The notes below the pieces were generated by a model. The model was not told where the DNA came from and did no database searches. It saw only the letters and a program-made list of their open reading frames with translations. Below, piece by piece: positions 10,378-17,477 of a stretch of DNA of 64,000 bases (position 1 is the stretch's first letter; every line of letters starts with the position of its first letter). The position numbers and the translations under genes are program-made. The stretch is from UBA11524 sp045132495. GTDB lineage: Bacteria > Bacillota > Clostridia > Christensenellales > Aristaeellaceae. Where the stretch lies: contig JBGUSK010000051.1 of assembly GCA_045132495.1 (NCBI GenBank), positions 62,001 through 126,000 on the forward strand, written 5' to 3'.

Positions 10378-10917
10378 TTACCTTCGCTTGAGTTTCTTCA
10401 GCAGCGCCTTGATGCGCCCCACAGGGGTGCGGGACTTCTTCAGCGCGACGGCGGCGTCCAGTGCGCCCTGGCGGAAGACATTATTGTTCGGTTCCCGGCG
10501 CACGGCCTCGCGGTAGGACTGGTGGGCGTTTTCATACAGTTCCAGCGCCATGAGGACGTGGCCCTGCATGGCAAACCAGGCCCCGGTGCGGTTTTTTGTG
10601 CGCATCAGGTGGCGCAGGGCAGATTCCGGGCTGTCGCGGCGGAGCATCTTGTCCGCCAGCGCGATGGCTTCCTCCACCGTCAGCTCACGGTTATAATTTG
10701 TCGCGGCGCTGCGGCGGCTGGCGGTCAGCTTCAGTGCCTCCTCATAGGCGAGGTTCAGCGCGATCATTTTTTCCTGTGCGGCTTTTCGTTCGTCCGCATC
10801 CAGAAATTTATCAGGGTGACAGGTCTTCACCAGCTGTCGGTAGGCATTGCGCACGTCATCCGCGTTCGCCCCGGCATTCAGACCCAGCACCTCAAACGGA
10901 TTCCGCGTGTGGAACAC
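10378..10917 (-). CDS. J-domain protein with TPR-like C-terminus
   Basis: The first 65 residues form a J domain (NPFEVLGLNAGANADDVRNAYRQLVKTCHPDKF) with the HPD tripeptide that stimulates the ATPase of DnaK. The remaining helices (LTVEEAIALADKMLRRDSPESALRHLM and ELYENAHQSYREAVRREPNN) look like one or two TPR-like repeats. There is no Gly/Phe or zinc-finger region, so it is a specialised co-chaperone and not DnaJ. The GTG at 10917 is used because no in-frame ATG exists before the upstream stop at 10969-10971; its ribosome binding site (CAGGGGG) is weak and close, so the start is uncertain. It is codirectional with the amidase, 63 bp away. Confidence 0.82.
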   Translation of the reverse strand: MFHTRNPFEVLGLNAGANADDVRNAYRQLVKTCHPDKFLDADERKAAQEKMIALNLAYEEALKLTASRRSAATNYNRELTVEEAIALADKMLRRDSPESALRHLMRTKNRTGAWFAMQGHVLMALELYENAHQSYREAVRREPNNNVFRQGALDAAVALKKSRTPVGRIKALLKKLKRR

Positions 10918-11012
10918 CCCCTGCAGCGAGCCGCTGCACCCAGCTCGCGATTGAGTTGACTTCTTTCTTTAAATACATGCGCGTGGGGCTGCGGTCTTGA
11001 CCCGACGCTGTC

Positions 11013-11125
11013 GTCCGGCCGCTTATCGGCCGGGCTGCATGATACGTGATTCCCGACAAAGGACGGGCCCAAAGGCTCCCTCCCCGAGGGAGCTGGCATC
11101 GCCGTCAGGCGATGACTGAGGGAGT
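11013..11125. repeat. Composite palindromic repeat between the J-domain gene and murA
   Basis: First a hairpin GTCCGGCCGCTTATCGGCCG (11013-11032, flanked by GGCTGCATG), then a mosaic-family unit at 11069-11125 (GGCTCCCTCCCCGAGGGAGC, TGGCATCGCCGTCAGGCGATG, ACTGAGGGAGTTCC split across three stems). The same hairpin with the same GGCTGCATG tail recurs at 43509-43538, again followed by a mosaic-family unit. Confidence 0.75.
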
Positions 11126-11132
11126 TCCTCCA

Positions 11133-12404
11133 TCAGTCGCCCTTCTCCCTGGAGATCACCGCGCCCAGCGACCTGAGCTTCTGCTCGATGTTCTCATAGC
11201 CGCGGTCAATATAGTGGGGCTCGTAGATCTCCGTTACGCCCTTGGCCATCAGACCCGCAACCACCAGTGCCGCACCAGCGCGCAGATCGGTGGCAGTGAT
11301 CGGGCCGCCGTAGAGCTCCGGCACGCCATCAATGATGGCGGTGCGGTCCACAATGCGCACCTGCGCACCCATGCGGCTGATCTCGATCAGATGGCGCAGG
11401 CGGTTTTCGTAGATGGTCTCCTGTACGGTGGATTCACCCTTGGCGGTGGTCAGCAGGGCAGACATGGGCTGCTGCAGATCCGTGGGGAAGCCCGGATACA
11501 CCTGGGTCTTGATGTTCACCGCGCGGTGCTGCACGCCCACGGAGCGCACACGGATGGAATCATCGCTGTCAGTGACGCGCACGCCCATCTCCAGCAGCTT
11601 TGCGGAGAGCGCATCCATATGGGTGGGGATGCAGCCGTTGATGACCACGTCGCCATGGGTGGCAGCAGCGGCGATCATCAGCGTGCCGGTCTCGATCTGG
11701 TCAGGGATGACGGCGTAGGTCGTGCTGTGCAGGTATTGCTGGCCGCGGATACGGATCACGTCCGTGCCGGCGCCCTTGATCTTCGCGCCCATGGAGTTGA
11801 GGAAGTTTGCCAGGTCAACGATATGGGGCTCCTTGGCGGCATTGTAGATGGTGGTGTTGCCCTGAGCCTTGACGGCGGCGAGCATCACGTTGATCGTGCC
11901 TCCCACGGTGACCACATCGAAGAACACGTCGCTGCCGACGAGGTTTTCCGCTTTCGCGGTGATGCGGCCGCCCAGCTGTTCCACCTCAGCGCCCAGGGCC
12001 GCGAAGCCCTTCAGGTGCTGATCGATGGGGCGCGCGCCGATGGCGCATCCGCCGGGAAGGTAAACCTCTGCCTCCTGACGGCGGCCCAGCAGCGCACCCA
12101 GCAGGTAGTAGCTGGCGCGCAGGCGCTGGGAATCCGCATAGCCGACCTGCCAGCCCTCGGCGGGGCGGGGGTCGACGGTCATGAACGCATTGGGAACATA
12201 ATCCACCCGCGCGCCCAGGGAACGCAGGATGTCCACCAGGGCGTATACATCGGAAATATCCGGCAGATTCTCGATCGTGCAGGGCTCGTTGCAAAGCAGC
12301 GTCGCGGGAATCACCGCCACAGCCGTGTTTTTGCCGCCGCTGACGCGCACCTGACCCATCAGCGGATTGCCGCCGGTGATGAGCATTCTCTCTTTCGTGG
12401 GCAT
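11133..12404 (-). CDS. murA: UDP-N-acetylglucosamine 1-carboxyvinyltransferase
   Basis: Catalyses the first committed step of peptidoglycan synthesis, adding enolpyruvate from PEP to UDP-GlcNAc in the cytoplasm. The 423-residue length is typical. K25-N26 (SGGKNTAVAVI) binds substrate and C120 in LPGGCAIGARPID is the PEP-binding cysteine that fosfomycin alkylates, so the enzyme should be fosfomycin sensitive. The start region is odd: a good AGGAGG lies 24 nt upstream of the ATG, with a small CCGGC/GCCGG hairpin between them that could shorten the effective distance; a closer GGAG is only 3 nt away. The in-frame Met at residue 7 is an alternative start. Confidence 0.95.
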   Translation of the reverse strand: MPTKERMLITGGNPLMGQVRVSGGKNTAVAVIPATLLCNEPCTIENLPDISDVYALVDILRSLGARVDYVPNAFMTVDPRPAEGWQVGYADSQRLRASYYLLGALLGRRQEAEVYLPGGCAIGARPIDQHLKGFAALGAEVEQLGGRITAKAENLVGSDVFFDVVTVGGTINVMLAAVKAQGNTTIYNAAKEPHIVDLANFLNSMGAKIKGAGTDVIRIRGQQYLHSTTYAVIPDQIETGTLMIAAAATHGDVVINGCIPTHMDALSAKLLEMGVRVTDSDDSIRVRSVGVQHRAVNIKTQVYPGFPTDLQQPMSALLTTAKGESTVQETIYENRLRHLIEISRMGAQVRIVDRTAIIDGVPELYGGPITATDLRAGAALVVAGLMAKGVTEIYEPHYIDRGYENIEQKLRSLGAVISREKGD

Positions 12405-12537
12405 GATCTCCGGCTTAACGCCGGTTCACCTCCTGTTGCGGAGGACGGAACGCCCTCCGGTGGAATGGGGGTATATTTTCATACAATGTATCTATTTGCA
12501 AGGGACGCATCGCCTGATGGCTACACGTTGACACATT

Positions 12538-12566
12538 ATTATAGCATGTTTCGGCTGATTGCGCAA
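12538..12566 (-). promoter_or_regulatory. Promoter of murA
   Basis: On the minus strand TATAAT (12538-12543) with TTGCGC (12561-12566) 17 bp upstream, about 135 bp before the murA start. The same TTGCGC-17-TATAAT pattern precedes two other genes in this window. Confidence 0.6.
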
Positions 12567-12596
12567 CCACTTGTGTCACATTCAGCGGCGGGACAC

Positions 12597-12632
12597 AAAA
12601 AGAGGGCCCTCCCACGGTGGGAAGGACCCTCT
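12597..12632 (-). terminator. Terminator after the DUF4367-type anti-sigma gene
   Basis: On the minus strand a G+C-rich stem (AGAGGGTCCTTCCCAC with its near-complement; one mismatch and one bulge) is followed by TTTTTG, immediately after the stop codon. Confidence 0.8.
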
Positions 12633-12638
12633 GAATGG

Positions 12639-13403
12639 TTATGGAACTTTGACGGATTCGGCCATGCGGATGGCCTCCTCGCGGGTGAGGGAGCCGCCAA
12701 TGAAGTATTCTGTCGCCCCGTCGATCCAGACAGCGCTTTCGTACTGGTAGTTGGAAGAGCAGTAGATGGACTGTCCGTTGGAGAGCGTGACATATTCTCC
12801 CGCTTCGTTCTGCTCAACATAAGTCATTGTACAACTGGGATCGGTATAGAACGTCCAGGTGAAAATGATAGAGTCCTTTTGGTCGGGGGTAGCAACGATC
12901 CAGCAGAATTCGCGTAAAAGCTCCTGCTCGCCATCGACCATGACATTTAACATGATCTGATAGGATTCATACCGTTCGGGTATCCACGTTGGAATAGGGA
13001 ATCTGCCAGCAAACTCGAAGGCTTCCTCCATGGAATCAAACATGTAGTTGCCGCCCGGAAGCGGTTTGTGCTCGGCCTGGGCAACCTGCGATTGAGGGCC
13101 TTTGTTCCCTTGGATGATGTACCAGCCCTCGTCCTCGGACTGCGTTGCTTTGAGTTTTTCATACTCAATGAATGCCGGCAGCACCATCACCACGATGATC
13201 ACGATGGCCGCCACGACCAGGTGGGGCAGACCGAAGGACAATGAGAGGTTCAGCTTGAGCTTGACGTGGTTTTGGACAGTGCTTTCTTTGATCCTCTTCT
13301 GCGGCTGGCTTGCCATCGCCGTCCGGATGAGGTTCTCCTGCATTTCGGGGGTGGTGGTCAGGCCGGACAGGACGCTGTCTACGGCGCGCTTCAGGTCATT
13401 CAT
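12639..13403 (-). CDS. Membrane anti-sigma-like protein with DUF4367-like outer domain
   Basis: The 254-residue protein has a cytoplasmic N-terminus of about 58 residues, one transmembrane segment (about residues 60-80, LVVAAIVIIVVMVLPAF) and an outer domain. The outer domain ends with WIDGATEYFIGGSLTREEAIRMAESV, the typical close of DUF4367, a domain common on anti-sigma factors of clostridia. Its start overlaps the upstream ECF sigma stop by 8 nt (ATGAATGA), the same arrangement as the first pair at 4.4 kb. It most likely holds the sigma factor at the membrane until an envelope signal arrives. A strong terminator follows. Confidence 0.8.
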   Translation of the reverse strand: MNDLKRAVDSVLSGLTTTPEMQENLIRTAMASQPQKRIKESTVQNHVKLKLNLSLSFGLPHLVVAAIVIIVVMVLPAFIEYEKLKATQSEDEGWYIIQGNKGPQSQVAQAEHKPLPGGNYMFDSMEEAFEFAGRFPIPTWIPERYESYQIMLNVMVDGEQELLREFCWIVATPDQKDSIIFTWTFYTDPSCTMTYVEQNEAGEYVTLSNGQSIYCSSNYQYESAVWIDGATEYFIGGSLTREEAIRMAESVKVP

Positions 13404-13908
13404 GGCCGTCCACCTCCTCTGTCAGCACCTGCTTGAGCAGGCCTTCCGCCTTTTTCAGCCGTGCGTGCACGGTAGAGACATCCAGGTGAAGCACCTGGGC
13501 GATGTCACGCATCGACAGCCGCTGGTAGTGGTAGAGCAATATGACCTCCCGGGATTTCTCCGGAAGGTTCATCACATCCAGCAGGAGGGTGCGATCCTCC
13601 GGCTCCACCGCAAACAGCGCGGGAGGCAGGCTTTCCAGCGCACGGGCCGCGTCCACATGGCGCATCCACCGGGAACGCTGGATGTCATGGCAGACATTCA
13701 GTGCAATGCGGCACAGCCAGGCGCGATCGTTCTGGATGCTGCCGCGCTCGTATTTGGGCATGGCCCGCCAGGCCTTGATGAAGGTTTCCTGCAGCGCATC
13801 TTCGCAAAGGGCGTAGTCCTGCAGCTGGAGGAAGCACAAGCGCAAAAGCATGTCGGAGTACGCCCTGACCCAGATGGTCAGCCGTGCCTCCCGTTCAGCC
13901 TCTGCCAT
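13396..13908 (-). CDS. ECF-family RNA polymerase sigma factor
   Basis: A 170-residue two-domain sigma factor. Region 2 is seen in LQLQDYALCEDALQETFIKAWRAM and IQNDRAWLCRIALNVCHDI; region 4 in LPEKSREVILLYHYQRLSMRDIAQVLHLDVSTVHARLKKAEGLL. It is closely related in layout to the sigma factor at 4411-4959 and shares the translational overlap with its downstream anti-sigma gene. The start follows GGAGGGATCAAC. A possible ECF-type promoter lies just upstream. Confidence 0.9.
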   Translation of the reverse strand: MAEAEREARLTIWVRAYSDMLLRLCFLQLQDYALCEDALQETFIKAWRAMPKYERGSIQNDRAWLCRIALNVCHDIQRSRWMRHVDAARALESLPPALFAVEPEDRTLLLDVMNLPEKSREVILLYHYQRLSMRDIAQVLHLDVSTVHARLKKAEGLLKQVLTEEVDGHE

Positions 13909-13930
13909 GTTGATCCCTCCCTTCGACCGT

Positions 13931-13958
13931 ATAACGATGCAGCGGCGGATTTTGTTGG
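13931..13958 (-). promoter_or_regulatory. Possible ECF-type (autoregulated) promoter
   Basis: On the minus strand CCAAC (13954-13958), then 17 bp, then CGTTATACGG. ECF sigma factors often recognise AAC-type -35 boxes and CGT-type -10 boxes and often transcribe their own gene. A similar CCAAC-17-TACTATATAGG stands before the third ECF sigma gene at 31209. This is an inference from motif shape only. Confidence 0.3.
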
Positions 13959-13971
13959 GCTCTGCGGAAAA

Positions 13972-14385
13972 TTATTTCAGCCCGTAGTGTTTTTTGATGC
14001 TGACGCTGGCCTTCACCCGTCCCCGCACGGTGATACTTCTGACCACCTGGAAGAGCTGCTCCTCATCGCAGCCCTCGTGGATGATCAGCAGCCCGTAGCC
14101 GTTTACATCCACGCATTCGCCGGTGCGGCACATCTCCTCCACATCCTTCGCGGTGATGCCGTACACGCCGATGAACCAGCCGTGTTCGCTCTCGGCCTTC
14201 TGCTCATTGCGTCGGATGATGTGGTCGGTGACGCTTTGCTGCCTTTGAAGCTCTGCACGCACGGCCTGATTAATGAAATCGCTGCGGTTGGAGTAATAGC
14301 CGTTGTCCACCAGCAGGTCGATGGAGGAAAGTGTCGATGTGTTGATGTTGACGGATACCTTCTCGGTGTAGGACTCAGGAGACAT
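13972..14385 (-). CDS. Ribbon-helix-helix (CopG/Arc-type) regulator with C-terminal domain
   Basis: The 137-residue protein starts with a ribbon-helix-helix fold: a beta strand (TEKVSVNINTSTLSSIDLLV) and the helix pair DNGYYSNRSDFINQAVRAELQRQ, a DNA-binding dimer module. The remaining 80 residues (WFIGVYGITAKDVEEM and GYGLLIIHEGCDEEQLFQVVRSITVRGRV) form an alpha/beta domain of unknown ligand. The ATG at 14385 is chosen because AAGGAGGAG precedes it. A perfect 20-bp palindrome overlaps the transcription start of its own promoter, so autoregulation is likely. It is transcribed alone. Confidence 0.75.
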   Translation of the reverse strand: MSPESYTEKVSVNINTSTLSSIDLLVDNGYYSNRSDFINQAVRAELQRQQSVTDHIIRRNEQKAESEHGWFIGVYGITAKDVEEMCRTGECVDVNGYGLLIIHEGCDEEQLFQVVRSITVRGRVKASVSIKKHYGLK

Positions 14386-14409
14386 AGGGACTCCTCCTTG
14401 GGTGATATA

Positions 14410-14429
14410 TATGCTCCATATGGAGCATA
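14410..14429. promoter_or_regulatory. Perfect 20-bp palindromic operator of the RHH regulator
   Basis: TATGCTCCATATGGAGCATA is perfectly symmetric. It lies just downstream of the -10 box of the regulator's own promoter and 25 bp before its start codon, so bound protein would block transcription start or elongation. Confidence 0.7.
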
Positions 14430-14432
14430 ATG

Positions 14433-14461
14433 AGGATATCATGCGAAGAAGCCTCTGTCAA
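14433..14461 (-). promoter_or_regulatory. SigA-type promoter of the RHH regulator
   Basis: On the minus strand TTGACA (14456-14461), 17 bp, TATCCT (14433-14438). The -35 box directly abuts the terminator tail of the upstream foldase gene. Confidence 0.75.
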
Positions 14462-14465
14462 GAAC

Positions 14466-14494
14466 AAAAAAGGAAGCCCCCGCAGGGACTTCCT
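14466..14494 (-). terminator. Terminator of the foldase gene
   Basis: On the minus strand AGGAAGTCCC..GGGGCTTCCT hairpin followed by TTTTTT, 16 bp after the foldase stop codon. Confidence 0.8.
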
Positions 14495-14510
14495 GATGAT
14501 ATACGCTGGA

Positions 14511-15923
14511 TTATTCTGCAGCTTCGGTGGTATCGGTGTTTTCGGTGGTCTGAGCGGCAGCGGCAGACACAGCAGCGGCGGCATCCAGGATGGCCTGGGC
14601 TTCCTCGGAGTAGACTGCGTTGGCGGCGGCCATCCACTCGTCGATGGCGGCGTAGTAAGCTGCATCCTTGGCGCTCTGCAGCAGGTTAGCCTTGAAGGCG
14701 GCATGCAGCTCATCGGTCAGCTCCACGGGGCCGGCAGGCACGTCGGCGACATACTGCAGGATGTGCACGCCGTAGTCGGTCACGACAGGAGCGGTCACAT
14801 CGCCGATGTTGTCAACGGTGAAGGCCTGATCGCGGAAGGCGGTGACCCAGTTGGTGGAGTCCATATGAACCTCGTAGCCCGCAGCGATGGAGGCTTCATC
14901 CATCATGCCGGGGTCGGTGGTGTACTCGGGGATCAGCTCGGCAAAGGTCTTGCCTTCGGCCAGCTTCTGGTTGATCTCGTCCACCTTGGGCTGCACGTTG
15001 TTCAGGATGGCCAGACGGGCATTCTCAACTTCCTCGGCAGAGATGAGGGCCTCAGTCACCTCGCCGCCCTCCTCCAAGGTGTTCTGCTGCTCCTCGTAGG
15101 CGGCCTGCAGCTCGGTGTAAGCGGTCAGCAGGGCCTCGTCGGCCTCCAGCAGGATATGAGTGACCAGACGGTAGCCGGCAGGCTTGTAGTAGATATCCAC
15201 GACGTAATCGCTCATGCCGTACATGGCGTACATCTGGTTCATGTACTGGGTCTGCTCGTAAGCGGCGGCGTCATTCTCGTAGATGGCCTTGTCGGTCTCG
15301 ACCAGGTCGTTGTAGTATTCCACAACCTCCTCGTCGGTGACGGCGACATCCTTGGTAATGACAGCGGAGAGCTTATCATAGCCAGCGTACTTGATTGCAT
15401 CGGCCTGGTAGCTCTCGGCGGTGTAGCCCATGGACTCCAGCTCGGCCAGCACGCTCACCATGGTGGTGTTGCGCTGCTCCTCGGTGCTCTCCTCGGTGAT
15501 GCCGTAGTAGGCCATGCCATTGGCAATAACAGCTTCCCACTGGGCCTGCGCATCGGCGATGGCAGCGTTCTTCTCGTCCTCGGTCAGGGACAGGCCCATT
15601 TCGACGACCTTCTGGTTCATCACGGCGTACTCAACACCAGTCTGCAGGGCAAACTGCTTGAGCATCGCAGCCAGCTCGGCCTCGGTCACGTCATAGCCAT
15701 AGTTGGTGTAATAGCTGTTCAGCGTGGCCAGATAGCTTTCATATTCAGCACGGGTCACCTTCTCATTGCCAATGGTGATCATGACGTCATCGGGATTGCC
15801 GGTGGAGACGGCGGGCAGGGTGGTATTGGCATCCGGCGCGGTCTCTTCCTTCTTGCAGGCGGTCAGCGCAAGGCACATCGCCAGCATCAGCAGGAGGGCC
15901 AGCAGTCGCTTCATTGTCTTCAT
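14511..15923 (-). CDS. PrsA/SurA-like peptidyl-prolyl isomerase lipoprotein
   Basis: The 470-residue protein has a lipoprotein signal peptide with lipobox LTAC (Cys about residue 23), so it is anchored on the outer face of the membrane. A SurA_N-like helical chaperone domain (about 50-200, DDVMITIGNEKVTRAEYESYL onward) is followed by a parvulin-type rotamase region (about 240-420), where VTHILLEADEALL starts and FRDQAFTVDNIGDVTAPVVTDYGVHILQYV ends the fold. This is the layout of PrsA-like foldases that help exported proteins fold. The C-terminus is a low-complexity Ala/Glu/Thr tail. The rotamase part contains a long Glu-rich insert (EEQQNTLEEGGE), so isomerase activity is not assured. Confidence 0.85.
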   Translation of the reverse strand: MKTMKRLLALLLMLAMCLALTACKKEETAPDANTTLPAVSTGNPDDVMITIGNEKVTRAEYESYLATLNSYYTNYGYDVTEAELAAMLKQFALQTGVEYAVMNQKVVEMGLSLTEDEKNAAIADAQAQWEAVIANGMAYYGITEESTEEQRNTTMVSVLAELESMGYTAESYQADAIKYAGYDKLSAVITKDVAVTDEEVVEYYNDLVETDKAIYENDAAAYEQTQYMNQMYAMYGMSDYVVDIYYKPAGYRLVTHILLEADEALLTAYTELQAAYEEQQNTLEEGGEVTEALISAEEVENARLAILNNVQPKVDEINQKLAEGKTFAELIPEYTTDPGMMDEASIAAGYEVHMDSTNWVTAFRDQAFTVDNIGDVTAPVVTDYGVHILQYVADVPAGPVELTDELHAAFKANLLQSAKDAAYYAAIDEWMAAANAVYSEEAQAILDAAAAVSAAAAQTTENTDTTEAAE

Positions 15924-15974
15924 GGTTGCAGGTTCCTTTCCTTTTGCCCGCGTCCTGCGCAGGCGCTGGATACT

Positions 15975-16003
15975 ATTATGACACGTTTTTTTGTTTTGTG
16001 CAA
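15975..16003 (-). promoter_or_regulatory. Promoter of the foldase gene
   Basis: On the minus strand TTGCAC (15998-16003), 17 bp, CATAAT (15975-15980), about 50 bp before the start codon. The rest of the 210-bp gap to sigK shows no other gene. Confidence 0.6.
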
Positions 16004-16133
16004 TGCCTGAAGAAAAAAGTTACAGCCTATTCACATTTCTTCAGCCGTTTTTCACACGGGTCACGCTGCTGTCAGACGCTGCCATAAAACGCGGTTTTCC
16101 CGCATAGGATGCGAAAAAAGGAGGTTGCGCATC

Positions 16134-16817
16134 ATGCTGGAGCTATTCGCGATCATGCTCAGGGAATGCATGTTTTTTCTCGGCTATATCACGGGAAAAT
16201 CCGAATTTCCCAAGCAACTCTCACGGGAAGAGGAGGCTCCCCTGGTGACCCGAATGCTGGAGGGAGATGACGAAGCCCGCCAGACGCTCATCACCCACAA
16301 CCTGCGCCTGGTGAGCCACATCGCCCGAAAATACACCGTGCCCGGCTACGGCCCGGACGATCTGATCTCCATCGGCGTGATCGGGCTGATCAAAGGAGTG
16401 AACAGCTACAAGCCCCAATCCGGCACAGCGCTGGGAACATATGCGGCCCGGTGCATTGAAAACGAGATCCTCATGACCCTCCGTGCCAGCCGCAAACGGC
16501 GGGGGGATGTGTCCCTGCAGGACAGTGTGGGCACCGACGGCGAGGGCAACGACATCACCTACATGGACATCCTGGGAACGGACCCGGATGACTTGGAGAA
16601 CGCTGTCATCCGCCGGGTGACGCTGGAGCGGGTGCATCAGGTGCTGACCTCCCTGCCCGCCCGCGAGCGGCTGGTGCTGGAGATGCGGTATGGGTTTGCC
16701 GATGGAAAGCAGCATCCCCAGCACGAAGTGGCGCAGGTGCTGGGGATCAGCAGGAGTTATGTTTCGAGGGTGGAGAAGAAGGCCATCGAGCTGCTGCGGG
16801 AAGCCATCGAGACATAA
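16134..16817 (+). CDS. sigK: RNA polymerase sporulation sigma factor SigK
   Basis: SigK directs late mother-cell transcription in endospore formation. The 227-residue protein has the hydrophobic pro-sequence (LELFAIMLRECMFFLGYITG) normally removed by SpoIVFB, then FPKQLSREEE, region 2 (HNLRLVSHIARKY, DDLISIGVIGLIKGVNSY, TYAARCIENEILM) and region 4 (LPARERLVLEMRYG, VAQVLGISRSYVSRVEKKAIE). The ATG at 16134 has AAGGAGG (16118-16124) 9 nt upstream; an in-frame TTG at 16125 abuts that site and is not used. The gene is continuous, with no skin-type intervening element. It implies a spore-forming or recently spore-forming organism. Confidence 0.93.
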   Translation: MLELFAIMLRECMFFLGYITGKSEFPKQLSREEEAPLVTRMLEGDDEARQTLITHNLRLVSHIARKYTVPGYGPDDLISIGVIGLIKGVNSYKPQSGTALGTYAARCIENEILMTLRASRKRRGDVSLQDSVGTDGEGNDITYMDILGTDPDDLENAVIRRVTLERVHQVLTSLPARERLVLEMRYGFADGKQHPQHEVAQVLGISRSYVSRVEKKAIELLREAIET

Positions 16818-16845
16818 AAACCCCGGCCTCCGCAATGGAAGGCCG
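16816..16845 (-). terminator. Terminator after the XRE regulator gene, overlapping the sigK stop
   Basis: On the minus strand CGGCCTTCC..GGAGGCCG hairpin followed by GGGTTTTT. It lies between converging genes; on the + strand the same stem may also serve sigK. Confidence 0.75.
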
Positions 16846-16851
16846 AGAGAA

Positions 16852-17055
16852 TCAGGCGGACGGATTTCTCGTCCTGCCAAGAAGATAGTCGATGGATACG
16901 CCGTAGAAATCAGCCAGCACGAGGAGCTGCTGGCCTGCAATGTCAGCCTTGCCCTGCTCGATCTTGCTGTAATGCTGCTGGGTTGTGCCGATCAGCCGGG
17001 CGATCTCGGTTTGATTCAGGTCGCGGTCTTCGCGCAGGTCTCGCAGTCGATACAT
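16852..17055 (-). CDS. Small XRE-family transcriptional regulator
   Basis: A 67-residue protein that is a single Cro/C1-type helix-turn-helix: LREDRDLNQTEIARLIGTTQQHYSKIEQGKADI, then LLVLADFYGVSIDYLLGRT, the common end of this family. No ligand domain is present. It is preceded by AAAGGAGG and by a perfect 8+8 bp inverted repeat that is probably its operator. It is divergent from a second small helix-turn-helix gene. Confidence 0.88.
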   Translation of the reverse strand: MYRLRDLREDRDLNQTEIARLIGTTQQHYSKIEQGKADIAGQQLLVLADFYGVSIDYLLGRTRNPSA

Positions 17056-17074
17056 GGGATGGCAGCCTCCTTTT

Positions 17075-17092
17075 TTGATAATACATTATCAA
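17075..17092. promoter_or_regulatory. Inverted repeat, probable operator of the XRE regulator
   Basis: TTGATAATACATTATCAA: perfect 8-bp arms with a 2-bp spacer, 20 bp before the start codon of the minus-strand XRE gene. A second inverted repeat, TACATC-gaaaa-GATGTA (17094-17110), sits beside it, and TACATC recurs near 17149. Confidence 0.65.
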
Positions 17093-17110
17093 CTACATCG
17101 AAAAGATGTA

Positions 17111-17139
17111 TTGACTTTTACGTTTTTTAGACGTAAAAT
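17111..17139 (+). promoter_or_regulatory. Promoter of the second helix-turn-helix gene with embedded inverted repeat
   Basis: TTGACT (17111-17116), 17 bp, TAAAAT (17134-17139). The spacer holds the inverted repeat TTTACGT (17117-17123) and ACGTAAA (17131-17137), well placed as an operator. Confidence 0.7.
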
Positions 17140-17181
17140 ATAGTCGGATACATCTATTAGACGTAGGAAAGGAGGCTTTTC

Positions 17182-17418
17182 ATGTCCAGATCTCTCAACG
17201 ACGAGCTTTGTGCGAGCCTGATCCACAACCTTACATTCCTCCGTCGTCAATACGGCCTGACAAAGAAGGCCATGGCCCAGTTGCTGAGGATTTCGCTGTA
17301 CAGCCTGAATCTGCTGGAAAAAGGAACGATTCCGCCTCATCTCGGTGTCGAGATGATTTTCCAAGCGCAGGATTGTTTTGACGTCACCATCCAGCACTTG
17401 TTTGAGAAAAGGCTGTGA
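17182..17418 (+). CDS. Small helix-turn-helix regulator (XRE-like)
   Basis: The 78-residue protein is essentially one helix-turn-helix domain: LIHNLTFLRRQYGLTKKAMAQLLRISLYSLNLLEKGTIPPHL, ending FDVTIQHLFEKRL. The pattern is XRE-like although the recognition helix is less typical than in the divergent neighbour. GGAAAGGAGG is its ribosome binding site. The two divergent genes share a 126-bp control region with at least three inverted repeats, which suggests mutual or self control. Confidence 0.75.
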   Translation: MSRSLNDELCASLIHNLTFLRRQYGLTKKAMAQLLRISLYSLNLLEKGTIPPHLGVEMIFQAQDCFDVTIQHLFEKRL

Positions 17419-17422
17419 GCAC

Positions 17423-17456
17423 AAAAACACCCGCTGCGTACCAGTGCAGCGGGTGT
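17423..17456. terminator. Bidirectional terminator between the HTH gene and the PfkB kinase gene
   Basis: Perfect 11-bp stem ACACCCGCTGC/GCAGCGGGTGT with 8-nt loop and an A-run on its left side, which is a U-run for the minus-strand kinase transcript. Confidence 0.85.
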
Positions 17457-17477
17457 ATCTGCGTTCAGTGCTCAGAA

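Noticed and set aside
9361..10959. Long + strand frame opposite the amidase and J-domain genes
   Set aside because: Antisense shadow; its product has no motif and it lacks a ribosome binding site. The minus-strand genes have catalytic motifs.
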